This document shows, one piece after another, positions 19,342-29,080 of a stretch of 64,000 nt of DNA. Location of the stretch: NCBI GenBank assembly GCA_023091665.1, contig JALJCQ010000012.1:2728001-2792000 (forward strand), written 5' to 3'. This stretch comes from Pythium myriotylum. Lineage: Eukaryota; Oomycota; Peronosporomycetes; Pythiales; Pythiaceae. The position numbers and the translations under genes were made by a program. The notes beneath the pieces were generated by a model. That model saw only the letters and a program-made list of their open reading frames with translations. It did no database searches and had not been told where the DNA came from. Position 1 is the first letter of the stretch. Each line of letters starts with the position of its first letter.

Positions 19342-21008
19342 GAAGAATCGCAGTCAACGTTGGAAGAGAAGAGCGAACTCGCGCCAGTCAAAGTGGCGAG
19401 CGGGCGCCAGGTGGCGGGATTGCATGACGGTCCAAGCTACGAAGTGTTTGTTGTCGACACGAGGAAGCGGACGAGGTCGAAGAAGGAGAGCCACACGAAG
19501 AAGCAAAAAGAAGGGTCGAACGCAGCTGACATTGGGACATTCGAGGATGATGGATCGAAGCCGGCCAGAGAATGGACACCATTGCATGTGAGTGGGGAGA
19601 TGCTAAGTCAAGCTCAGGTGGAGAGGTTCCGACGCGTGGCGGCAGCGCAACGCCGAGATGAATGGTGCAAGCAGGTAATCGCGTATCTCGAGGGCAGTGA
19701 GGAAGAGTTCTCTTCGTCGACCGCGCTCAAACGGGTAGCGCGGATTGCTGTTCTATATGTGCTCGACTCAGATGGGGTGTTGTACTACTCCCCTCAAGGA
19801 GGGAAATCGGAAGCTTTGAAGATGCGATTGGTAGTGCCGGACATTCTGCAGAAAGATTTATTATGCGCCTATCATGAAGAACTCGGGGCTGGTGCGCACC
19901 AAGGTGTGGGGGCGTGTGTTCGAGCGAATGCGCCGTCTATACTACTGGAGAGGCATGTATGCGGATGTAGAATGGTATGTTGCCTCGTGTGAAGACTGCG
20001 CCACTGCGAAGGGCAAGCCCCGATACAAAGGTCGATCCGGTGGCAATATTGTCGCGACCAGACCATTTCAGGTGCTCGCTATGGATTTCGCGATTCCCCT
20101 CCCCAAGACGTACAACGGAAATGAAGCCATGCTCTGTTGCATCTGCCTCTTCTCAGGTTTTGTGATTCTCATTCCGATGGCCGACACGACAGCGCAATCC
20201 GTTGCAGAGGCGTATTTGAGTGGGGTGTTCAAGCGATTTGGGGCCCAAGAAATGATTCGACACGACCGCGACCCGCGCTTCATGAGTTCTGTGTTCAAGC
20301 GATTCAACCGCATGATGAATCAGAAGCAGCGCCCTACACTAGCTTATCGACCGCAAGCGAATGGAAAACAGGAACGTTCTGTGCAGACTGTGGTGAGGGC
20401 GATCAAGTGCTATATTGCTGATGCGGAGCAGAAGGACTGGGATGAATATGTTCAGCAGCTTGAGTTGGCCCTCAACACGTCAGTGAGTCTACAGCACAAA
20501 CAGACTAGTTTTTACCTGGTGCATGGCTGGGATGCACGAACGCAACTGGAAGCAGCGATTCCCCCCAAAGATGCACGCTCAAGGAACGAAGTGCACTTGA
20601 ATGGCGACAGAAAATTGCAAAGCAGCATGAACAAGCTCAAGCGCACGCCGAATTTATTCAGCAGAAATTAATGGAAGAACGTGCGAGGAAGAACAACGAG
20701 CAGGCCGACGAGAATCTGCAGTCGACGGTGAGAACGGAGTATCAGCCAGGTGAGCTTGTGTGGCTGTATCACGTTTTGGTCAAGGAAGGGCTCGTGAGGA
20801 AGCTATCGCACCTGTGGCATGGTCCATATCAGATAGAAGAGCGTGTCAGTGAGTCGGTGTACAAGCTAAAGTTCGATCGGAGCGAGAGTCAAGCCATGCC
20901 GATGATCCATATCTCCCGGCTCAAGCCATTCGTCTCAAGGATGCGGAGGCCACGTGAAAAGATTGAGAGCATTCAGGACCTCGAGTTGGACGAAGCTCTA
21001 TTGCCTGA

Positions 21009-21114
21009 GGTGTTGATGACGAATATGAGGTCGAGAAGGTAATCGACTGCCGATATAAGAAGGTGTTGATGACGAATATGAGGTCGAGAAGGTAATCGAC
21101 TGCCGATATAAGAA
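21009..21114 (+). repeat. 53-bp tandem duplication in the chromodomain region
   Basis: 21009-21061 is repeated without change at 21062-21114. Fifty-three is not a multiple of three, so the duplication shifts frame and brings an early stop just before the chromodomain. The second unit restores the reading that leads into the chromodomain. Confidence 0.93.
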
Positions 21115-21332
21115 GCGGACGAGGAACGGTAGACGAATGCGCGAGTACTTGATCAAATGGGTCGGTCACGAGGAGCCTAAATGGGAGCCGGAAGAGAATC
21201 TACGTTGCAACGCTCTGTTGTACGAGTTCGACGCAAGACGGGCATGGGAGAATCGCAAGGAAGCTGCCCAGACTACTCATGAGGAAGAGGTTGATGAGAG
21301 TGATTCGAGTGACGAGTAGAGAGTGACCTGGT

Positions 21333-21391
21333 GAAGTGATCAGTCTGGTGTGAGAAGGTGCTCGGCGAGGAAACCAAGTGAACAGTCTGGT
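21333..21391 (+). promoter_or_regulatory. Dispersed motif pair 5 (untranslated)
   Basis: TGATCA-type at 21333 and TGAACA-type at 21375, exactly 42 bp apart, just past the pol stop codon. Confidence 0.85.
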
Positions 21392-21592
21392 CGGAGCGAG
21401 GTCACAAGAGTGAGGGGACGAGTCTAAAGGTGGACGGCGAAATGATGCGGAGCGCCGTGACCGAAGGAGAGACGCTGAGGAAGGAAAGACGATGAGGAGA
21501 AGGAGAGGAAGAAAGAGCTGAATCGAAGTACAGCTCTATAGCGACCTGACGCGGATCGAATACGTGGTAAGGTCAAGTTCTGGGGTTGAAAG

Positions 21593-22182
21593 GTGGATCG
21601 AACCCACTGTACAGCCCTGCGATGGAATCCGGCGCCGGGGGCCCAAGTTGGCTGCGGAATGCTGAGGTGCGGACCCGAGTTGGTTGCACAAGAAATCGCG
21701 AAGTTGACATGTGATGAACACGTTTCAAGGAGCTACGTTTTGTGGTGATCGCGTTCTGTCGTGGAGTATGCGGCGAATGGACCAAGTTTGAATATTGTAT
21801 TGTTGACATGGAAGCTACAAGCCTTAGGCGGTGCCAGTGCACTGGGTTGACCGAAAGGGGCTACGTCTTGACACGGAGACTGTCCGGCGAGACGACAATT
21901 GAGGTGATGTGGCGGGCGAGGTGGCGAGTGAAGCGCATGTTCGGAATCCGGCTGTCTGATCAACTACCGGTCGAAGAACAGAAGCGAGCACACGCACGTG
22001 TCAGCGAAAGTGGTGATCTGCTGTTGAGCCTGATCGGCGAAACAGTTTGGGAAGCGCGGACGTTGACCACCCCTGTCGTAGAAGCCTGAGAAGGAAATGA
22101 GAGAGTTAGGCGGACTCGGAGCGGATCGAACCCGCCGAGAGAAACGAGCGAGTTGAGATGGCTTGACGCGGACTGAACCCGC
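21593..22182. repeat. Three T-arm-like mini-hairpins
   Basis: 21593-21607, 22121-22135 and 22168-22182 each read as a 4-bp stem (GTGG/CCAC or GCGG/CCGC) around a 7-nt loop ATCGAAC or ACTGAAC. A fourth, imperfect one is at 21551-21565. On the minus strand they resemble the tRNA B-box (GGTTCGATCC). No complete tRNA surrounds any of them. Confidence 0.45.
21808..22089 (+). CDS. Small unidentified ORF in Gypsy-2
   Basis: 93 codons from the ATG at 21808; the frame is open from about 21720. The product is basic with scattered cysteines and no domain I know. It may be a remnant exon or a chance frame. Its only support is length and plausible composition. Confidence 0.25.
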   Translation: MEATSLRRCQCTGLTERGYVLTRRLSGETTIEVMWRARWRVKRMFGIRLSDQLPVEEQKRAHARVSESGDLLLSLIGETVWEARTLTTPVVEA

Positions 22183-22555
22183 TAAGAAGCCGCGGCGTTG
22201 TCGAACTGAAGGGCTCATTCGAGTAGATCAGTCTTGATGCGCCGGTTGAGAAGGATGAGGTAACGCAAAAAAAAAAAGCGTTAGCAGGCGTCAACAAATT
22301 GATGTTCTTCGCCGACGATAATTACCTTGGACGACGTCGAGAGACGGTGTGGGCTCGGAGTAGCAAGCAGGAGTGATCCTGGAAGGAGATGGCAGCGCGG
22401 GCGGAGGTTGAGAACGAGTGGCGGGCTTGGCGCACCAAGGCGCGTCGAGAAGCTTCAGGCTCGATCAAGAAATGGGAGAGGCCGGCCTTCCAATCATCCC
22501 AGCCAGAGGAACAAGTACACAACGGAGGGGTTACGCGAACCTAACGGTCCCAGGC

Positions 22556-22614
22556 GAAGTGATCAGTCTGGCGGACGAGGTGGAGGTCCCTAGAACGGAA
22601 GTGAACAGTATGGT
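22556..22614 (+). promoter_or_regulatory. Dispersed motif pair 6 (upstream of helicase gene)
   Basis: TGATCA-type at 22556 and TGAACA-type at 22598 (one mismatch, CAGTATGG), 42 bp apart, about 200 bp before the helicase start codon. Confidence 0.83.
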
Positions 22615-22720
22615 TGGCGAAGACCCAGCCCCGACGTCTAAGAACGTATAAGAACGTGTAAGAAGGGGAGAGCTCAATTGGGGCGTCAAGAAACTTTCAC
22701 TACGAGCGAGAAAATCGAGT

Positions 22721-22780
22721 GAGCTGAACAGTCTGGCGGAGATACCCTATCGAGGCCGGCGCGAAGTGATCAGGTCTGGC
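22721..22780 (+). promoter_or_regulatory. Dispersed motif pair 7 (just upstream of helicase start)
   Basis: TGAACA-type at 22721 and TGATCA-type with a one-base insertion (CAGGTCTGG) at 22763, again 42 bp apart. The ATG of the helicase gene follows 11 bp later. The order of the two sub-types is reversed compared with the other pairs. Confidence 0.82.
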
Positions 22781-24571
22781 GAACGGAACAATGGCAGCTG
22801 GCTTGAAGCGCAAGCGCGGGACTGACAAGGGCCAGGTGGAGGGCGCAGACGAAGGGCGGCAAGACGCAATCGAGACGCCGCCTGGAATTGAAGGAGGAGC
22901 CACGCGGCAAGGTACGCACCAAGAAACGCCGCTGCCCTCGACCTTCGCTCGACACACGACTCAAGATGAAGGAGATACTTCTGTCAACTCGCCAAGAGAG
23001 CTCGCTCGTGCTGGAAGCCAAGCTGAAGCCCCTGCTCGATCGGCTTTGAAGAAGAGTGCTGGCTCGCATTGGCCGGAAGGGCAGCTCAAGACGTTACGCG
23101 TCTGTACGAGCTGAAGGACCGCAACAAGTGGACGTGGGACCGGTTCGCTGAAGAATTCAACAAGATCAACGAAGTTACCGGACACCCATTGCGTGATGCT
23201 AATGCCTGCCGAGCTCGCTGCCAACGAGATCCAGAGTTGAGGAAGAATACAGAGCCCAAGCTCACCAAGTGGACGCCTGAGCAGGAAGCGTTTCTGACTG
23301 CAGAGAAGAAGGCGAAGACCTCGAACCGAGACATATATGCGAAGTATCTTGATAAGGTTCAGGCTCACGGGTGGGCACCTCGAGAGTACAAGACAGTGAT
23401 AACCAAGCTTTCCAGAATCTCAGAGCGGGATTCGAGTCGCAAGAGCAACCGTTCAAGCGACCAGGGGACGGCCACTGACCGACAAATGCTGACTATGGCG
23501 CGCCGAGTATGGCATCCCGACGAAGACGCCGTATTGATGAAGGCTCTACACGCGCATAAGGACGAGGGCGCAGCTATATGTCACGAAGCGATACAGAGCG
23601 AGCTCCTGGCCCTCGGAGAACGAGACGGAGTACCCATTGGTGACCGCACCATTGTGGCCATCAATAAACGACTGAACACCTTACGTGATGGGAAGCCCGA
23701 AGCGACGAAGCTGCCCAGACGGTGGACGGACAAGGACGATCAGCAGATCCGTCAAGCTATGAAGCAAGAGAAGCGGAAGCGCGGACAAGCAATTAAAGAA
23801 CTCTCGGCAGCGTTGGAAGTCTCCGAGTTTGCTGTGCGTCGTCGTTGGAAAGAGCTGAAAGTTATCGATGAGGAAGTCGGTGGTTCGACGGAAGAGAAGG
23901 AAGCCAGTCCAGGCCAAGGAATTCTCATCGAGCCGTTTGCGTGTGAGTCCAACCAAGGTGGTGCTACTCAGCCAGGGAAGACCGTTGCCCACTCGGAATA
24001 CACGATGCCAAGCGCCGTATTGGCTGAGACGCTGCTGGCCCTGCGATCTGACAGTGCGGAAGTCGAGAGCGTCGTCGAGAGTGGAGACGAGATCTTGTTC
24101 GAGGGCGTGAATGAAGAGTCAGATGATGACGCACCAACGAATGACCCAGCCAGACCTGATAAAGAAGACGTCGACCTTGCCGTGGCACAAGCTCTTGGCG
24201 ACGTGACGGCCATCGTAGAATACTGCAGCCAGCCAGCTAATGAAGAGTCGAAGCAGGACACGGACCATGGGATGAGCGGACAAGCAGGGAATCTGTCGAC
24301 GGTCTTGGAGCAAGAAGACGGTGTCAGAGCGACGGATGCGGGCGAGAGCCTTGAGGACAGCGCTAGGGTGATCGCAGGAACTACTGGAGAAACTCCAGCG
24401 CCCAGAGAGACTGAGACCCACGAACTGCAGGCTCCCGGAGGAGGCGTATGCGAAGGTGCCACGGACGAAACACCTTCAATTCCGGTGAATGAAGGCGTGC
24501 CAGCAGATACAGCCGACGTTCCGATTGCTCAAGCTTCGTCCAAGGCTGACGAAGTTTCCGACCACGCACCC

Positions 24572-24672
24572 GAAGTGATCAGTCTGGCTACCTCATTAGT
24601 GGACGGTGAAGACGAAGTGAACAGTCTGGAGGGTATACCAGAGGCCACACAAGCTGGAGTGAACGGTCTGGC
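24572..24672 (+). promoter_or_regulatory. Dispersed motif triplet 8 (inside helicase gene)
   Basis: Copies at 24572, 24614 and 24656, both spacings exactly 42 bp, in the acidic linker. They are translated as E-V-I-S-L, E-V-N-S-L and G-V-N-G-L. Confidence 0.85.
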
Positions 24673-24724
24673 GGAGGTAGCGAAGGCAACTAACTTGGTC
24701 GACCTTTTAGTGGACCCTCCATCT

Positions 24725-24783
24725 GAAGTGATCAGTCTGGCCAAGGAACCAGTCACCAGTCGAAGTGTAGTGAACAGTCTGGC
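24725..24783 (+). promoter_or_regulatory. Dispersed motif pair 9 (inside helicase gene)
   Basis: TGATCA-type at 24725 and TGAACA-type at 24767, 42 bp apart and 69 bp after the previous copy. Confidence 0.84.
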
Positions 24784-27590
24784 CCCTTCCGGGGGGCACG
24801 CTCCCTCCAGCTTGGAAGACCATGCCGCAGAGAGCATCAAAGGCAGATCCCACGAGATCCGAGGACCTCAAGACCCACCACACGCCGGGCCGATGATAGA
24901 AGAGGACGAAGTAGTTTGGCGAAATGCACACGATGGTGCACCACAATACATCACCGTCCGAATTGCTCCAGACCAATCAAGGAAAGTTCTCTCAGCCGAC
25001 ACATGTGATCGTTTGAGAGCAAGTGACCTCGCACCAGACTCCAAGTTGAGGATGTTCTACAAGGACAGTGAGCAGCGCGTGCAAGATATGATTGAAGGCG
25101 GCCTAGACAAAATGCGTCTTCTCGACGGTCCGGCACCCCCTGTCGACAAGTGTTTGCTGAGGGAACTAATGCTGGCCGGAACAATCCTCTCGCGCGGCGA
25201 AGAATCGCGCGCAATATTCTTGCGGGAGATGTGGACAGACAAGTACGGAGAGTGCCGGGACAAAGACTGCTGCTTGGCGTACGATGTGAACCGCCCGCAA
25301 TTCCAGTACGAAGGCGAGTGTAGACACTGGCGATATTTCAAGATGCGACGGGTCAACTTCGACTATTTCACGAGCGTGAGAGACTATCTGCTGGCGGGTG
25401 CGCTTGCGACGCATCTCGAGATGCTCTACGCTACTCAAGGCCCCGACTTGCCACCCATCAAGCGAGATGCGCAGTGTGTCCGGTTGAGGCTCTCAGGGGG
25501 ATCGATGACTAATCAGATGTCAGAAGAGTGGCCTGGCGGTGGAAGCGAAGGTGACGAACAAGGGAGCAATGGTGCAAGATCGGTGATCCATCTCCAGCCG
25601 TTGTTGTGCTCGATGACCACATTATACCTCTCTCTGGACATGACTACGGATCAGCAAGTCTGCGAAGCGCAGCTCTCGCCATGGGATTACGGTGCGGTAG
25701 TGGCAGGCGAGAGATACTTGCACGAACGTCAGGTACTGGGTCGCGGGGTGTTGATGAGATCTGGATCCCGGTGGTTTATAGTCACGAACGCGAGTATCAC
25801 GTCAGCCCAACCAAGCAGACTCGATTTAATGTGGGTTCCGAGGACAAGTCTATTGAACTACGTGCGACGTTTCCTGGCGATAGACCAAGCGGCATCGCGA
25901 CCTACGCCGCTCGTCACAGCGCTTGCCATGCGGGACATGCATCAGAAGGAACGCCCGCGACCTCAACAGACCCGAGCGAAGAGAGTGAGGATGTGGACGA
26001 AGTCGCTATTCCTGAGACCAAGTCAAATGAGAGTGGTCGAGGAATTTGTTACGAAGACTGGCATCATGCTAGTGCGCGGCCCGTTTGGCTGCGGCAAGAC
26101 GACGACATTGACGCGCGCGATATCTGTCCACCGTGAGGCGTACCCCAAGGAAGTGATTGCAGTCGTGTCTGAAACGAACGCCGCGATTGATGAGGACCTC
26201 CGACGGCTCCGGCAGAAGAACCTAGTGCCCGAAGATGAAATATTGAGGCTCGGGAAGTGTGATGCTCACATGCAAGAGTTTGCAGGGATCTACCTCGACG
26301 AACTCATGAAGAAAAGACGGGTATGAATAGAACGGATATACCCTGACCGGCCCGACATGATGGCACCCGAAATGAAGAAGTACGAAGACCATTTGCTAGC
26401 TCGAGCGAAGGTCCTTGTCGCCACATTAGCGACAATGGGGAGTGCGAAATTTCAGCATCTAGCGAATCACGTGGTGATCATCGACGAAGGCGCGCAGGTT
26501 GCAGAAGCCGCGGTGATCCAAGCTCTTCGCGAAGATACGCACACGCTGCTACTAGCAGGGGACCCCAATCAGCTGCGGGGGTACATCTCGCTGCCGACAA
26601 ATTTCGCTGAGAGGTTCCCCGGCGATGAGAGACGGCACAAGCTCAATTGGTCTGTGTTCCACACGTTCGAGCATTGTTACGCGTCTTACGGCATGAAGTT
26701 CCCGGGGCTAACGACGGAGGACATTTTTCGGTGTGGACCAGATTTGGTGACACTATTGCAACCCTTTTACGACTACCCGCTGCGCTCCGCTATCAGCAAC
26801 ACTCCAGGATATCTAGTTGGGATGCTGCTACCGCCTCTGCAGGATGACGCAAGTTGGTCTAGGGATGGAATCGAGAACGGACCGCCCCTGCCTCGAGGAC
26901 CGTCTGCAATATGGCTCGACTCGGGCAACGAAGGTTTTCACCCTGACAGGCGACGGAAATCTGCGAGCGAGGAGAACTTTGTGAACGTGATCGAACAAGC
27001 GCTGGTGATGGAACTGATCATGCGGATCAAGGCGCAACTCAAACTGCAATCCAAGATGACGCACAGAGTGTGGCGCAAGAGTATCCTAGTTATCTCCCCT
27101 TACGCGGAGCAGGTCAAGAGATTAAAGGAAGATGCTCTACAGTGGAAAAATCTCTACGAGAATTTCCTAGACGTAGAAGTGAAGACTGTGGACTCGAGCC
27201 AGGGGTGCGAAGCTGACATTACGATCACCTCGATGGTGCGTCACGTGAAAATGGGATTCTTGAAGAGTAACCCCTCGCAATTGCTGGTATCCCTGAGTCG
27301 TGCCAAGGAGTACATGTTCGTTCTCGCAGATGACCAGACTCTCGCTCAAGACAGCACGTGGGCGAAATTCCGCCAACAAGCGATTGACATGAGGATCACG
27401 TACGGGAGGTCGAGATGGACGCCAGAGGAAGCCGGCGCTGTGTTGAAAGACAAGGACCACATGAGGAAGCTGGCCAGCGCTAACGACTCGAGAGTCATTG
27501 GCGACGCCCAAAACGCAGTGCTGCTGTAAAGACGGGTGATCCAGGTGTGCTCGCTCTTCTTCGCGGTGCTGGAGCTTCGCAGGGGACGAC

Positions 27591-28387
27591 TGTGGTATAG
27601 CGCCCCGATTCCGCGGGCATGAGTTTCTGCAAGCGCTAGGTGACCGGTCAGGCGAAGGTGTCCACGACCAAGTCCCAAGGAAGTGATCAGTCTGGCGTAC
27701 CCTTAGTACCCAAGCCAAAACGAAGTGAACAGTCTGGCGCCCAAGTCAAGATTCCGTATTCCAGACTCGGCGGTACAAGTTATCGTATTTCTCTTTATTT
27801 AGAAACCTCACATAAAAACAGTAGGAGTAGGAACCTTATATTTGACAGATTTCAGTAGGTAGGAACGGGTGCTTGCCACCCAATAACCCACGGAAAAGGG
27901 GGCGATTCTCCGCCGCTAATTCCGTGGGAGTCAGTCCACAAATTTTCCTCCTTCTCGCAGAAGCCCCCTGATTCCCCCTCAACAGTAGCCCGTCAGTATC
28001 TCGAGGAAGTTACTAAGAGTTTCGAAGTGATCAGTCTGGTCGATCGGCCGCCTATTTTGGGTACTGTCGCGATCCGAAGTGATCAGTCTGGCCGAGAGCC
28101 GGGAGGTTTTGCCTGCGCTTCCTGCCAAGTTCCCCGTAGGAGTTCTCCAAGAGCTCCATCGTCTCCAAGCCGTTCTTTCTCGCTGCCTCTAGACTTGTGA
28201 GGGTCTAGTTGTAGTGTCGTGTCAGAGTTCCGGGTCTCCGCTTCAAAGAAGTTGTGATATCCGGGTCTGAAGCGAGTGTTCGAAGCACGCAAGATCCACC
28301 CCGTTTCCTGAGAATATTGTTGCCGTCGGCGACTCAAGAGCGAGCCTACATACGCCAGGTGCCCGTTTTTGATTCTGCCACACGACA
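27591..28387 (+). repeat. Gypsy-2 3' LTR
   Basis: 797 bp, shifted 13,779 bp from the 5' LTR with no difference I could find by eye. It carries motif copies at 27680, 27722, 28024 and 28076. A short purine run (GCAGGGGACGA) precedes it as a weak polypurine tract. ACTC follows at 28388-28391. Confidence 0.95.
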
Positions 28388-28391
28388 ACTC

Positions 28392-28597
28392 CACGGATGG
28401 CTTTTGAGTACGCAGCCAAAAAGATGACTATCGAGTGCAAATACCGCATGTTAGATGAAATGAGAGTACTTAGCTGACATTCGAGTACGCACGGATAGCA
28501 ACACTCAACGAGCTTGACTGTGCAACATCAGCACCGCAACGTCCGCATTACATACAAGACCAGTCACATGCATGTAAGGTATCCTTCATATTCGAGC
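28392..28597. other. Right flank of the Gypsy-2 insertion
   Basis: Sequence that was continuous with 13811 before insertion. No gene is recognised. Confidence 0.5.
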
Positions 28598-29080
28598 TCA
28601 CTGAATAACGTTGAGACCGAGCGAGTGGCTCATGGCCACCGGTGCCACCAGTGACTCGACGTCTTCAAATTCGACAGGTCCGTGACTGTACTTCACCTTC
28701 CACTTGTATCGACCGGCATTCTGGATCCAATTCTCGATAGTACCAAGGAAGCTTTCTTGCGTCGCTTGGCCACGACCAATTTTCACTTTGAACTCTTGAT
28801 GACTCGCCACTGCATCGGACAGCCCAGACTCTCCATGAACAGTGCCTCCAAGTGAGATGAGCTGAGAAAACGAGCGTCGCTTTGATTGTATCTCGCCCGT
28901 GCTGGTCGTCGTGTTGCCGACCGCCTGGTCGCTTTCGTACTAAGAGTACCGACAACAGTTCCTCCATCTTGACTTTGTTGAGAATGGCCATTGTGGCGAT
29001 GATATGGGCACACACCCAGCCCGTTTGGCGTACATCGACACAGTCGCACCGGTAACGTCTACGAACCGTATCAATATAAG
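28598..29080 (-). pseudogene. Mutator-like (MULE) transposase C-terminal remnant
   Basis: Minus-strand remains of a MULE-type transposase. A SWIM-like zinc-finger end, with the pattern T-G-W-V-C-A-H followed by the I-A-T-M-A-I-L helix, lies near 28960-29040. It is followed by a basic hook-like stretch, a frame change near 28940, and then a 110-residue tail ending at 28598 with a chromo-like W-x-V-K-Y-S block. The C-x-C half of the SWIM finger is in another frame just upstream. The family call rests on the SWIM pattern and its position before the tail; the catalytic core is not seen. Confidence 0.5.

Larger units (their letters stand above)
16552..21319 (+). pseudogene. pol: Gypsy-2 Pol, RT core deleted and frame broken
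   Basis: Acidic N-terminal extension, then aspartic protease with D-S-G-A at about 17182, and an RT N-terminal half with conserved fingers/palm blocks up to about 18560. At about 18555-18590 the sequence jumps directly into a linker preceding a second-type RNase H (about 18710-19090, with Asp-Glu-Asp acidic residues). The Y-x-D-D catalytic motif, RT thumb and first RNase H are absent without loss of frame. Further breaks: an extra base in a G5 run near 19908 inside the integrase zinc finger; a one-base shift near 20585 after the integrase core (D-D-E present, about 20085-20370); and a 53-bp duplication at 21009-21114 that stops translation before the chromodomain (about 21075-21230). The protein cannot reverse-transcribe; integrase and chromodomain are recognisable but disconnected. 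Confidence 0.88.
21320..22790. other. Gypsy-2 untranslated region between pol and helicase gene
   Basis: 1.47 kb without a clear gene. It carries six full motif copies and one degenerate copy at about 22221 (GAGTAGATCAGTCTTGA), three short hairpins resembling the tRNA T-arm, an A11 run at 22268, and one small open frame. It is the natural place for a separate promoter or splice acceptor for the downstream gene. Confidence 0.6.
22791..27529 (+). pseudogene. Gypsy-2 accessory gene: four Myb/SANT-like domains plus SF1 helicase
   Basis: A 4.7 kb gene of about 1,570 codons in env position. The ATG at 22791 opens a basic N-terminus (KRKR, nuclear-signal-like). A one-base frame change near 23090 leads into the main frame. 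Four Myb/SANT-like modules with the spaced-tryptophan pattern follow, at about 23060-23220, 23265-23420, 23505-23690 and 23720-23860. A long acidic region contains five motif copies (24572-24783). A Cys/His cluster lies near 25250-25340. The SF1 helicase core has Walker A GPFGCGKT near 26080, a motif-Ia-like ETNAAIDED, Walker B VVIIDEGAQ near 26475, AGDPNQLRG (motif III), DSSQG and SLSRAKEY (motifs V-VI). This resembles the UPF1/Senataxin/MOV10 group. An in-frame TGA at 26324-26326 splits the core; a 57-bp GT-AG intron (26321-26377) would remove it in frame. It may be functional or recently broken. Confidence 0.8.
13812..28387 (+). mobile_element. Gypsy-2: 14.6 kb LTR retrotransposon with a DNA-binding helicase gene
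   Basis: A very long Gypsy element in plus orientation with 797-bp LTRs (13812-14608 and 27591-28387) that I cannot distinguish by eye. A 4-bp target duplication ACTC lies at 13808-13811 and 28388-28391, outside TG...CA ends. Contents: gag, a pol damaged by deletion, frameshifts and a 53-bp duplication, a 1.5 kb untranslated stretch, then a 4.7 kb accessory gene for a Myb/SANT-helicase protein in the position where env sits in retroviruses. Twenty-five copies of a 16-17 bp motif are spread over LTRs, coding and non-coding parts. Identical LTRs mean recent insertion, but the reverse transcriptase lacks its catalytic core, so the copy was probably mobilised in trans. Confidence 0.93.

Noticed and set aside
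21593..22182. tRNA genes on the minus strand
   Set aside because: Only T-arm-like hairpins are present; there is no D-arm, anticodon arm or acceptor stem around them.
17692..24783. A peptide repeat E-V-I/N-S-L as a protein motif (for example SUMO-interacting)
   Set aside because: The same nucleotides recur in non-coding DNA and in other reading frames, so the DNA string is the conserved thing.
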